In this document: positions 33,601 to 39,226 of the stretch, in pieces
Numbering within the stretch: the first letter of the stretch is position 1
How the letters are laid out: each line of letters starts with the position of its first letter
Assembly: GCF_002794255.1 (NCBI RefSeq)
Contig: NZ_PGGW01000049.1
Span: 25,998-89,997, forward strand
Reading direction: 5' to 3'
Length of the DNA stretch: 64,000 nucleotides
Source: Streptomyces carminius
Lineage (GTDB): Bacteria > Actinomycetota > Actinomycetes > Streptomycetales > Streptomycetaceae
The notes under the pieces: generated by a model
Seen by the model: only the letters and a program-made list of their open reading frames with translations
What the model was told of the DNA's origin: nothing
Databases searched by the model: none
Made by a program: the position numbers and the translations under genes

Positions 33601-36413
33601 AAGCCGTACGCGGCCAGGCCCTGCCACATCGCCTCAGCGACGCCCTGCGGGGTGTAGTGGGCCGACAGCACGGCCCGGGACGCCGCCCGCCACTCGAAGG
33701 GGTCCAGCAGCTCCCGCAGCTCGCCGCGCACCCGGTCGTAGGACTCCCAGCGGGCATGGTCCGCCTCGAATCTGCCCTCCCACTCGCCGCCGGGCTGGTA
33801 GATCGGCTCATCGGGGTCCGGCTCGTCGAGGAACACGGTCGGGACCGAGCCCCAGCCCGACCAGCGGGCCAGGATGCGCTTCTCCTCGGTGGTGGCGCCG
33901 CGGCGGTCGCTCTCCAGTGTCCGCAGCACCTTGATGGCTTCGAGGTTCGCCTCAGCGCGGGCCAGCGGGCCGCGCGGCAGGTCGGCCGGGTCGGGGCGGA
34001 ACCGCGCTACAGGTTCTCCAGCTCCCTGCGGATCGCCGCCAGCTCCACCGCTTCCGGACTCAGCGGCGCCGCCGGGCTGTCCGGGTCCTCCGGCGGCGGC
34101 AGCATCTCGCGCAGCACCTGCTCCCGCGCCGTCGCCCTGATCTGCTCCAGCTGCCCGACCCGGGCCTGGTAGCCCGTCTCCGGCTCCAGGGTCTCCTCCA
34201 GGTCCTCCTCCGCCGCGGCGATCGCCTCGCTCATCTGCGCTCCCAGCTTCCGAAAGTGCCGGTCCGGGTCCTGCATCGCCGCCAGCTCCCGCGGCCGGAA
34301 CTCCTCCCAGTGCCTGCGCAGCAGCGTCTCGTACTGGCTCGTTGTCGCCATCGGCCTCGCCTCCCTCTTGCTCGTTGACGGTACCGGCCAGCGCCGCCAT
34401 CTGCGCTGCCAGCCGGGACTGGTCCACCCCGCGCCGCTCGACGTCGCCGCCGACGGCGCGCACCTGCTCGATCACTGCGTTGATCCCGATGAGCGCGGCA
34501 CCCATCGCCGGGATGCGCCGCTTGGCCGCCTCCCTCTCCCGCTTGGGCAGGTCCTCGTTCAGCGATTGCTCGCGCAGGTCCTCCGTGGTCCGCTCCGCGA
34601 TCCGCGCCAGCTCCCCGAGCAGTCCTTCCTCGAAGTGGAACGGGTAGGCCCGCATCACCTGGTTCGTGAGCGGGTTCACCACCTTCGTCTGCGTCGGCAG
34701 CTGGTAGGAGGTGAGGAGGGTGAGCACCCGGTCGTACTCGCGGGACAGTTCTGAAGGCCTGCGCCGCAGCCATGACACCAGCGGGTCGTAGGCGCTGACC
34801 GGCAGGTCCACTTTCCGCTCCGGGCCCCAGGTGCGCCGCGGCAGCGTCTCCGGGTCCTGGTCGTAGCGCCGCACCAGGGCTGCCATCGCGGCCGGCGCGG
34901 AGTCGAAGTCACCGATGCTGCTGCGCTGGTCGTAGTGGGCCAGGGCCCGGAACTTCTGCCCCTGGCGCTCCATGTAGCCGTAGGTGTGCACCGAGCCGTC
35001 GATCAGCACCGTGCGGCGGCTGGTGATGCTTTCGCCCAGCTTCGCGCGGGCCGCCTCCGGGTGCTGCTCCATGCCCCGCTGGAACCACTCCGCCTCCACG
35101 GCCTTCAGCCGCGCCGCCCGGGCCTCCTTGACCGCATCGCTGTAGGAGTAGGCCGACTGCTCGTTTCTGGCGTTGAGACTCGATCCCAGCTCATTGTTCT
35201 CGGCGATCAGGTCTTCCAGCGTCATCTCGCCCACCGGCGTCCGCTCGCCGTAGGACCGCGCCCGGCGCGTGACCCGCTCCTCCTGGACGGCCTTGCGGTA
35301 GTCGGTGACCTGGTCGTACAGCTCGTGGCCGCTCGGCAGATATGTCCACACCGGGCCGATCTGCTCGTGGGCGCTCTCCAGTGCCTCATCGTCCAGGTCC
35401 GCCGCCGCCGGACCGGCCAGGAGGGCCTGGGCGGTGCGGGCGTACTGCTCGGTGCGCACCGCCTTGTTGCGGCGTGCCAGCGTCCGGTGCTCCTCGGACG
35501 AGGAGTGGAACGGCGTCTGGTAGAGGTTCTTCTGCCACCACTCGTACTCGGCAGCCAGTTCCTCGTTGCTCAGCTCCGTGACCGCCGTCGCCGTCGCCAC
35601 CCGTTCCAGCAGCCGCTTGCCGCGCTCCTCCTGCAGCGCCCGGTACCGCCCCTCCACCGCGGCGCTGTAGTCCCGGGACCTCTCCATGGCGGCGGCGTCC
35701 TCCGCCTCCACCAGTTCCTCGTACGACAGGCCGGTGAGGTCCAGCGGCTCCGGCTCCGGCTCGGGCTCGGGCGGGGGAGCGGGCGCGGCCGCGGCCGCGG
35801 CCGGCTGGGCCTGCTGCGCCAGGGCGGCCGCGGCCGCCGTCGGCGAGGCGACCAGGTCCTCCGGGGTCTGGCCCGGTCCGAGCACCACGATGTTGCGGTC
35901 CTGCCGGGCGAACGCCTGTAGCACGGCGGCGAGGTTGCGGTCGCGGGTTTCCGGGTTCCACCTTCGGCCGGTCACCCGCGCCTGCCGCTGCCCGGACCAG
36001 TACAGGTTCCCGGCCTTGACCGCGCGCACGTCATCGTCGTCGTACTTGTCGGTGCCGTACACCGCGGCGACACCGTCTTCCTCCCACCGCACCCAGACCT
36101 TGTCGCGGACACTCGGGTCGCTCGCCGCCCGGTGGTGACGCGCGGCCAGCATCGCGAAGGACGACAGCCGCCTGTCCCCGTACCCGTCGCTCACCAGGCG
36201 GGCGTCGCCGACCCGGCCCACCGCGACGCCGCCCCGGCGGGAGCCGGAAGCAATCTCGGTGCCGTCCGGGCCGAACACGGTGACCGAGTCTCCCTTGATG
36301 AGCGCGTGATAGCCCGTCACCCCGTCGACCGGCTCCGCCCCTTCGGGCAGAGGCAGCGGACCAGGCGAGGCGGCCGATTCCGTCTCGGACGCGGTCTCCG
36401 GTTCCGTCCCCAT
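21672..36413 (-). CDS. giant adenine-methylase / SNF2-type helicase protein (DarB-like architecture)
   Basis: One uninterrupted frame of 4913 codons, ATG at 36413 behind GGGGGA. Residues about 1-690 contain a small beta domain and long charged helices. Near 940-1010 there is an adenine-methylase core: LEAGCGSGAFFGV and LVIGNVPFAQAPFG (a variant of the NPPF/Y catalytic motif). Near 1640-2160 a helicase: HEVGLGKTTT, VDEAHRF, TLGTGTPMENS and MIQRNGRVIRPGNQ. Methylase plus helicase in one very large polypeptide recalls P1 DarB and related plasmid/phage proteins linked to protection from restriction. The last about 2400 residues are Pro/Glu/Ala-rich linkers joining small domains, one with a Cys cluster (CYTMCARC). 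A 345-nt internal stretch codes in another frame (see 34007-34351), so the true product may be a fusion or two proteins. Confidence 0.75.
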   Translation of the reverse strand: MGTEPETASETESAASPGPLPLPEGAEPVDGVTGYHALIKGDSVTVFGPDGTEIASGSRRGGVAVGRVGDARLVSDGYGDRRLSSFAMLAARHHRAASDPSVRDKVWVRWEEDGVAAVYGTDKYDDDDVRAVKAGNLYWSGQRQARVTGRRWNPETRDRNLAAVLQAFARQDRNIVVLGPGQTPEDLVASPTAAAAALAQQAQPAAAAAAPAPPPEPEPEPEPLDLTGLSYEELVEAEDAAAMERSRDYSAAVEGRYRALQEERGKRLLERVATATAVTELSNEELAAEYEWWQKNLYQTPFHSSSEEHRTLARRNKAVRTEQYARTAQALLAGPAAADLDDEALESAHEQIGPVWTYLPSGHELYDQVTDYRKAVQEERVTRRARSYGERTPVGEMTLEDLIAENNELGSSLNARNEQSAYSYSDAVKEARAARLKAVEAEWFQRGMEQHPEAARAKLGESITSRRTVLIDGSVHTYGYMERQGQKFRALAHYDQRSSIGDFDSAPAAMAALVRRYDQDPETLPRRTWGPERKVDLPVSAYDPLVSWLRRRPSELSREYDRVLTLLTSYQLPTQTKVVNPLTNQVMRAYPFHFEEGLLGELARIAERTTEDLREQSLNEDLPKREREAAKRRIPAMGAALIGINAVIEQVRAVGGDVERRGVDQSRLAAQMAALAGTVNEQEGGEADGDNEPVRDAAAQALGGVPAAGAGGDAGPGPALSEAGSADERGDRRGGGGPGGDPGAGDGLPGPGRAAGADQGDGAGAGAARDAAAAGGPGQPGGAAESGSGGAGGDPQGAGEPVARFRPDPADLPRGPLARAEANLEAIKVLRTLESDRRGATTEEKRILARWSGWGSVPTVFLDEPDPDEPIYQPGGEWEGRFEADHARWESYDRVRGELRELLDPFEWRAASRAVLSAHYTPQGVAEAMWQGLAAYGFDGGEVLEAGCGSGAFFGVAPQTARLTGVEVDPTTAAIAARIYPHANVLSESFTDTDAPVGTFDLVIGNVPFAQAPFGERRYGATGHSLHNGFIIKQLALLRPGGYMAVITSRWTLDGEDTSARRAMSRWGDLAAAYRLPAGTFGETADTDVVADVLVFRRRAEGEEPGDQRWIDAPERDLGGNTLAVNAYFTQHPENVLGRLTSETGPYGPRVTVQGDPGEAPRLLRERMEASAAAAVADGQGYVPHEDGPDRAPLLLQTAREKHATDFTGRLYADDDGQIWQHVNGEDPVRVITADGVTGTEQLRMLLSLRDTASELQELDRTGSDPDRAREVRSQLARLHAAYTMAHGPLSRPRQTRMALPTDEARAAARAAGVELDDDERLPTGWGWFRQDPHAAVVLGLEHWDRANDRPVPSEVLTRRPGTRRGGLEPTDDPKTALTAVMGATGGVDLPLIASLLGTTPEEARRRLGTEVFDNPVTKKLEHAGAYLSGPVRVKLEQAREAAATDPTYAVNVAALEAVQPPPKRLGQFTAQLGAHWIPASLVQGFLREYLGDPTLQVSHNERYGWSLAAGKVPDAINALKGTERRSAVHIAKALLGRASMVVNTLGGDGVDEDATRAMRYKADAMRSAFEDYCTASTARVALLTDAYNWQMNGHVVRSYDGLAPTLAGFTTERTPHPWQLSAAARMQFERGVVLAHEVGLGKTTTMVMGSQALKASGQIAKPFAVVQPHLARQWLDEAKLLYPNADIHLITSDDLADGNRRRVLEWLRSNTPDLVIFTEGAFGSIRMSPEQQELYLFREIESLKEQLKRERGVPHNAFALMQLERRLTTVEARIRRNDAPMRTPGEVYWEDLGFDYALVDEAHRFTAVGFRSKEAGGETASVRAVDLHQKLRWHHQVAEVHGGRPTVTLGTGTPMENSIFEQYSVLELATPWLLDQFGVHGPDLWSETFGQKVQRIEMAPDGSGLTIVERFSRFVSKSTMKTMWGLATDTKTGDDVGIERPKLAGGAPELVLVESTADQRARLQTLVARGQAIHAGDVTRDEDNMLAVSGEGRAVALDPRLVDAGAPAANKLVTAADIIAAGYHAHKDRTYAVSSRDDTPHPIPGGLFFVFCNSGTPGGNNKGGFDAYAELRDLLAARGVPRDMVQFAQDNATPEKKAAMSEAANNGGIAVLMGSTEVLGTGFNGQNRAYALMHLDQDWTPASMIQRNGRVIRPGNQHEEVNIYFLATKGSMDAWQVGLLTSKAEGLRDIQRPPGEGDDDNDTVEEIGASDWDYATMAAEIGGNPFMRQFMEAKVHLQGLEADRRNAAADRVRQAELLLAKENELASTQRAIALRDAALPKVTATIRGDAFQIRVGGRDFDKRGKAGPVVRQAVADALRGHSSLGMGPWTTIGTFGGLDFAVQPEILDGGEIRAHVGFPNLRHSESVCSIGDLANPKFGATIIGRLATALEKAEDHQLMDRERLPVLEAEITLLTAQQASVDYGPAIEHARRRVELLDAVVGAITERDKLPELTESMLDPERYRTPESRKKAIAERAEQRAPHQAKVDQAAAALAAFDATTPAPELPTAAPAPAPNPALTPAPAPDETAARPTGSSGTRPADGAQAPPEQAPPEPEDGSSTEEPTESQTPEVPDSRTSEPSGDEEFDLAQPDRAPAPATQDEPGPGTEERPEPGFVARITRPAGTAIDRSWWVGAYGQWDTSNVGRKGVPSAMIEFASKAEAAGWAVALRAGSIVVGDEESLLGVWECEASGTTHDNYQGGESLAVLSLMWTQAEGAKRWTFDTERSGAEIGGRLLPGYVTLTDYRRALSQARVRQVDPEAKAAEAATREAESAEVESSAVEDVTTLYAPGEQVRVTPMNYDTWSKTYVPQPEFIGTVISYTRNGNYMVREPEHGTSRHYDALRELHKLDTEPADSEASPPTAEQRNTSQQPTEPTPEQDSDGHGTANLYEEFGLVPPERVPNPAPQDEPETDAEGEETDGVPDGQMTVEEAQTEAAPAGPEGTPPAPPEPSVILATPPTSSSDTPEPLQQSEQRFGGPEQLAQYAGRADIIPTSESSSTVWLDGRLIGYITDLNQTVGAAHDQSRPAEMRQAPGPRFESRPPFGHRDSVSALLEDSQAAVAELVARALQMPVPREAIDADTAWTLTAALGTIRLSPSYPGEDQEAAARLSALRQVVENLSAGQLTSTDLADDLALVHDDLLWAADFADTSAPYLTRAAEELAVLLAAIRPDDPRAWRPDPFVAAPADVEQPTPTPAPDRTRARRKGSAAAPGAGTEQLGLFGDPAQDPAEGPVEPETTTGSGTVPDDEPPAQLVMADDGREAQLRAALVEGETIAPVSFTDWREPAAGWVLTTAGGHTFRLRPVPYSRPGEDKWEAGHDADGSYWWDANVEDRPLTTVLERIREDSATRTRFASLWARYGHLTAQTPQFETTTDRVQLEEDVYLVRRFGSVGLIASCRWGWEHLTDPDGAQGRTGEDWSRKGPDNRQYVAEWKIWHSARAAIPNARLHVVAQLTDDMADTPDAYCDASAPYVGKCSAKRSGARYTVAVVDDQGSELGCYTMCARCLSRRLLDDEDRRISYHDVESLVESLAKGDPKVVDLHWKQWPDRIAELAGQMLSAALDAGETAPWPAQALTSQLLTEACEAGDDRAMREARAEVKAAGGDAAAQKRAAAEVAAARQDRVALVARRGTPRVEAANEADRVALAVLELAGWGAEGSDAAPEPAEEAAPEVVDVNTLTVSPKGRNGGPSPYEFTVTGPGLTVGKYEISHDNQGKGAQGIMWRATWHGVEPSGRWDVISIGSGKGRSAALAAVAEHAAETGGDLAAGFTVARRMNYDAGLWILPEVGESEAIQYNPDGSWTITAETGALYTVRREWQGRTASGDLAPLLIEDQAGTLIASCTAVDSYMSAWAPMLERLRLHATAVADGAPHATAVTLGGPGRTWVEAWCVCSWTERADVAEYAGRAPAGEALAQAHHQAHHPETSAAAAELPELDVVLLDMDVPSLDPAEPYTTDAEAQADIDRLGEAFARWAALPVVQRFHEADRQQRPDGDGDPTNPIAQLAAAYQDAERTLREGPVGSPDDLVRQVHTVAAWSGALEAVVSDDLRGPLGQVREAARLLASRSRATVAAFEAELAALTASSAEQNTATPESAAAEQPPADADDAPETRTEPGPDEPAAATEGLGEPPAGTPPATDTETESATDNAPAPDPQKVPEPPAAVDDAPGDTATDSDPAPDRVPLPQDAPEPAGAAPDKGMHEARREASFLEQDRPQTTDGDQQTPETDTTAAPTTPAGEDAPSDETARDASEEPTMTTPPIPEPTHAPDEPITEEPPAPQRYFETAPLAGDSSYRLRLSGLDGQPVDSGEVLRDDLVVAMLQPGGDGGWFAQLAAEPADFTYLADQPQEAAAHAAVMHSAFTGDPYGPPVGAAVGDETRQRVDVLRATLRDVALQHRESVALAAARAYSDFEQNEHFRALGGALDGLAAAVSEGYGSQQMTQHLDAVQGAVNAWGGALPVDPGHPVRGQLAFPLASLLYDSRRLQGQVQATLAAVQAERAAVREQAAPTEPGPEVQPAPAPAGTGAPEESTQFQSSEVPDSQTSETAREDSSAAPAEPAAAPGPESPDGAAPPEDGGPALDAAVDGIRRALEDALQAAQPEVAAQPGELPLWTGTEAPLADTAVTEPPAGPLDVRAEFHAVLEAWEEHVPPGNGTAQDLVANLDADLATLQRAFAEAVAPATPAAPPAAMDQDAATPAESAEAAAPLSAPQQAADVNAALQQADTHATALQNFPEWQKIQTVRGAFGHLFRVMKERAGEHFDRLMGDHRVGEFFRKISITACEKVAGWAQAAAGRLRRRGEGTGSDAPAADALRGVADAASAYASPGGGRSGPPPGPRDAASAAVDIPSMRRLGEALARPMPGATKRVSTAAARGRSTTVNRGAKKPANGAEQAGHLRPDGVEQRQARKPNPR
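34007..34351 (-). CDS. nested 114-residue gene inside the giant frame
   Basis: ATG at 34351 has GGAGGCGAGG upstream; the frame ends at TAG 34007. The product is helical and charged, beginning MATTSQYETLLRRHWEEFRP and ending AAIRRELENL. By hand count all but five of its 114 codons end in G or C, the Streptomyces signature, whereas about half of the first 30 overlapping codons of the giant frame end in A or T and encode only a Gly/Ala/Asp-rich string. So this is the real coding frame here, either as a separate gene between two genes that have run together, or as a true overlapping gene. No family recognised. Confidence 0.7.
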   Translation of the reverse strand: MATTSQYETLLRRHWEEFRPRELAAMQDPDRHFRKLGAQMSEAIAAAEEDLEETLEPETGYQARVGQLEQIRATAREQVLREMLPPPEDPDSPAAPLSPEAVELAAIRRELENL

Positions 36414-36426
36414 GCGCTTTTCCCCC

Positions 36427-36469
36427 TGCCACGTAACTCCCGTGGCACGTCAGCACGTACATGCCACGT
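36427..36469. promoter_or_regulatory. three TGCCACG boxes upstream of the giant gene
   Basis: TGCCACGT (36427-36434), CGTGGCACG (36441-36449, inverted) and TGCCACGT (36462-36469) lie 14-56 bp upstream of the giant gene's start. The first two form a TGCCACG/CGTGGCA dyad with 7-bp spacing. Likely operator for the divergent giant / DNA-binding gene pair. Confidence 0.5.
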
Positions 36470-36606
36470 CGTCCCCATCGGACCCTACCGACCAAGGTCG
36501 AAAACCTCGATCCAGATACGCCGGGGAAGTCCGGCGGATGCGGCTGCGACACTCGTTTCGCGGTCGGCAGCAGTGCGCGCCTCAGTTATCTGGCTACATT
36601 TCCATC

Positions 36607-37317
36607 ATGGCGAGCATGGCGAAGATGAAGTTTCACGTGGCGGTGACTGAGGAGTCCTTGAAGAGGCTCAACCAGCACGCCAGGAACGAGCGTGACCGCG
36701 AGGAGGCGTGGGTCAGCGAGCGCCGCCGGGAGCTGATCGTCCCAGGGCTGTCCCGGCGTGCGGCCGCAGCCATCCGCCGCGACATCCGGGCCCGGGTTGC
36801 CCGGATGCGACGGACCGGTGAGCTCGGCGGCACCCGGGATGACATCGTGACCCGCGCCGTCCGCGAGGAGTTGCGGGCCCGCGGCCTGGACCGCAAGTGG
36901 CCGAAGCCGCCGGAGGGTGAAGTCGACGCCCCGGGCCGTCGATGGGGCACTCCTCCCAGTCAGCCGATGGGCGAGGGCGGATACTCCCATCGCGTGTCGG
37001 TGAATCTGCCCTACAGTCTCGGCGAGGCTGTACGCCGCGCCGCGTACTGGACCAGCAAGGCCGCCGTGGAGGCCCTCCAGGAGTGGGCGGACCGCTGGGG
37101 TGACGGCGTCAATGTGGCCATGCGCGAGGCCGAACGTGACGGCATCCCGGCCGACCTCGCTCTCATGGCCGCCGTCGGCAATCTCTCGGCGCCCCAGTCT
37201 GCGCTGGAGATCAGGGACCGACTCCGGGCACAGGTCCTCACCACTGGAGACCTCATCCGCGCCGCCATCGACCGGATCGCCTATGGGGAGCAGGGCGAAC
37301 TTCCCGAGGACCTGTGA
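36607..37317 (+). CDS. candidate DNA-binding protein upstream of parA
   Basis: A 236-residue protein; ATG at 36607, with in-frame ATGs at 36616 and 36625 as alternatives. The N-terminus is MASMAKMKFHVAVTEESLKR and the middle has SVNLPYSLGEAVRRAAYWTS, a strand followed by two helices like a ribbon-helix-helix fold. The rest is basic and helical. Position just upstream of ParA and divergent from the giant gene suggests a regulator or centromere-binding role, which is inference. TTATCTGGC lies 13 bp before its start. Confidence 0.6.
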   Translation: MASMAKMKFHVAVTEESLKRLNQHARNERDREEAWVSERRRELIVPGLSRRAAAAIRRDIRARVARMRRTGELGGTRDDIVTRAVREELRARGLDRKWPKPPEGEVDAPGRRWGTPPSQPMGEGGYSHRVSVNLPYSLGEAVRRAAYWTSKAAVEALQEWADRWGDGVNVAMREAERDGIPADLALMAAVGNLSAPQSALEIRDRLRAQVLTTGDLIRAAIDRIAYGEQGELPEDL

Positions 37318-37354
37318 ACCTGGCGCCGCACCGGCTCCCCCCGGGAGCACAAAG

Positions 37355-37453
37355 GGGGTATTCGTACCCCTGGTGAGGTCATAGGCGGCACGGCGGGTGA
37401 CGCCTTTCGGGGGGGTCTGGCAAGCTGTGGCTCGTCCGAGTACCCACCAGGGG
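37355..37453. promoter_or_regulatory. dyads in the parA upstream region
   Basis: GGGGTA-TTCG-TACCCC is a perfect dyad at 37355-37370; the overlapping CCCCTGGTG (37367-37375) reappears inverted as CACCAGGGG at 37445-37453, 20 bp before the parA start. Candidate autoregulatory or centromere sites. Confidence 0.4.
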
Positions 37454-37472
37454 AAGCCTACGGAGGTCTTTC

Positions 37473-38237
37473 ATGTCCCCTGCCCAAACGACCGAAAAGC
37501 GCCGCGCAAGAGTCATCACCCTGATCCAGCAAAAGGGCGGGGCGGGAAAGTCCACCATCGCCGTGAACCTCGCCGCCGTCTCCGGCGAGAGCAACCCACC
37601 CGTGTCCTCCGACCCGGACGCACCGTGCCCGGTGGTCGCCGCGGGCATCGACCCCCAGGGCAGCCTGGAGGGGTGGGCTCGCAAGGTCCCCGAAGAGAGC
37701 CTGCCGTTCGACTACCTCGTCACCAAGGGGCGGCTGGGAGAGATTCCCAAGTTGCTCGAAGACCCTGATGTGCTGCGCGTCTACGTCGACACTCCGGGTT
37801 TCGTCGATCTGGACCCGGAGGCAGAGATCGACGATCCCGACCCGCTGGGCTCCGGCCCGGCCGGAGAGGCGATGCGTGAGGTTCTGGAGCTCACCGACCT
37901 CGCTCTGGTACCGATCGTCCCGGTCGAGACGCTGACGCATTCTCCTGCGGAGTTCACCATCGAACGCGTCCTGCGACCGCGGAACATCCCTTTCCGGGTT
38001 GTGATCAACAACTGGGACTCAGGAGCTGACCGCACCAAGGCCGATCTCGAAGAGATGCGCACGTGGTGCGAGGATCGCGGCTACCCGTACATGAGGCAGG
38101 CCGTCCGCCGCTACAAGCTGCACGCCAAGGCCCCCGACAGCGGGCTGACGGTGATCCAGTACCCCGAGAGCGGGACCGCGCTGCGCGGCCGCGAGGACTT
38201 CTACAAGCTGGCGCTCGCGGTGGAGGGGGTTCTCTAA
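37473..38237 (+). CDS. parA: ParA-type partition ATPase
   Basis: A 254-residue protein with ATG at 37473 and GGAGG upstream. It carries the deviant Walker A QKGGAGKST near residue 20, the Walker A' AAGIDPQGS, and Walker B VYVDTPGF, all diagnostic of ParA/MinD ATPases. It lacks an N-terminal HTH, as in short type Ib-like ParA. It should drive plasmid segregation with the downstream gene, whose ATG overlaps its stop (TAATG). Confidence 0.9.
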   Translation: MSPAQTTEKRRARVITLIQQKGGAGKSTIAVNLAAVSGESNPPVSSDPDAPCPVVAAGIDPQGSLEGWARKVPEESLPFDYLVTKGRLGEIPKLLEDPDVLRVYVDTPGFVDLDPEAEIDDPDPLGSGPAGEAMREVLELTDLALVPIVPVETLTHSPAEFTIERVLRPRNIPFRVVINNWDSGADRTKADLEEMRTWCEDRGYPYMRQAVRRYKLHAKAPDSGLTVIQYPESGTALRGREDFYKLALAVEGVL

Positions 38238-39088
38238 TGGGTCGGCAGCGAGGTGCCGCACCCAAGCCGCGGTACGAGCACAAGAGCGCGGTCGAGATGG
38301 CGCGAGCCCTCAAGCCGCTGCGCCGGCCGATCTCCGAGCAGCCAACCACGCTGACAGTGGAGGAGCAGGAGATTCTGGCCCAGTGCACCGCTGCGGTCGA
38401 CACCCTTCAGTGGGCGTTCTGGCTGGCAGGTAAGGCGCTGGAGAGTATTCGTGAGGGGCGGCTCTACCGCGCCGAGACGACCTCGTTCGACGAGTTCGTA
38501 TGGAAGCGCTGGGGCATGCGGAAGGCGTACGCCAACAAGCTGATCCAGACGTGGCGGATCGCAGAAGCCGTGTTCGAATTCCTGTCGAACGAAGTGGCTC
38601 CAATTGGAGCCACTTCCAGGAAGCCGAGCCCTCTCGCAGAGAAGGCCGAAGACGCCCTGCGCGCCCTGAACCAGGCGCAGGTGTGGGAACTGGTGCCAGT
38701 CGCCGACGCCTGGGATGTCGACACGGCAACACTCGTATTCCGCACTGCGATCGAGGTCGACGGGGTCCGGGTAACAGCCAAGGTCCTCAAGGGAGCTGTG
38801 GAAGCTCTCCCGAAGGAGGCCGACGCCGCAGAGATCGTCAAGCACGTCCGCTCTTACCTCACCTCCAGCAGCAGCGAGGAGGACGAGAACGGTCCGATCG
38901 ACTTCACCGAGAAGGCTGAGCGGTCCGTGCCCTACAACTGGGTGCGGCGCCTGGCGAAGAGGGACGCGACTGCTGCGACCCGCTATCTCGACGCCCTGCA
39001 AGAACAGATCGACCGGTGTCGGGCCGAGTTGATCCCCCAGCAGCAACAACCGGAGCCTGAGACCGTCCAGGAACCTTCACTGGAATAG
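38237..39088 (+). CDS. ParB-like partner of ParA
   Basis: A 283-residue protein, ATG overlapping the parA stop. The centre has LAGKALESIREGRLYRAETT and FVWKRWGMRKAYANKLIQTW, a helical DNA-binding segment like those of ParB-type or KorB-like proteins. The C-terminus is helical and Gln/Glu-rich. No ParB N-terminal CTPase motif (GERRxRA) was seen, so it is a distant or different partner. Codons for APIGA sit in a 26-bp perfect palindrome at 38591-38616, which may be the binding site. Followed by a strong bidirectional terminator. Confidence 0.7.
   Translation: MGRQRGAAPKPRYEHKSAVEMARALKPLRRPISEQPTTLTVEEQEILAQCTAAVDTLQWAFWLAGKALESIREGRLYRAETTSFDEFVWKRWGMRKAYANKLIQTWRIAEAVFEFLSNEVAPIGATSRKPSPLAEKAEDALRALNQAQVWELVPVADAWDVDTATLVFRTAIEVDGVRVTAKVLKGAVEALPKEADAAEIVKHVRSYLTSSSSEEDENGPIDFTEKAERSVPYNWVRRLAKRDATAATRYLDALQEQIDRCRAELIPQQQQPEPETVQEPSLE
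38591..38616. repeat. 26-bp perfect palindrome inside the parB-like gene
   Basis: GAAGTGGCTCCAA and its exact complement, no spacer, within coding sequence. A candidate centromere (parS) or operator. Confidence 0.7.
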
Positions 39089-39125
39089 GGTCAAGCGACG
39101 ACCGCCGCCTGACCCTCAACGCAAA

Positions 39126-39159
39126 AAGCGGGCCCCGTCCAAGAGGACGGGGCCCGCTT
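39126..39159. terminator. strong bidirectional terminator
   Basis: AAGCGGGCCCCGTCC / GGACGGGGCCCGCTT, a 15-bp perfect stem with loop AAGA, flanked by AAAA and serving the partition operon; the leftward gene ends 68 bp to the right, so it may serve both. Confidence 0.9.
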
Positions 39160-39226
39160 CGTGTCTGTCAGTTCACCTGCCGCTCAAGCCGTTTACCGTG
39201 CTGTTCTGCATCTACCGCGTGATCGG

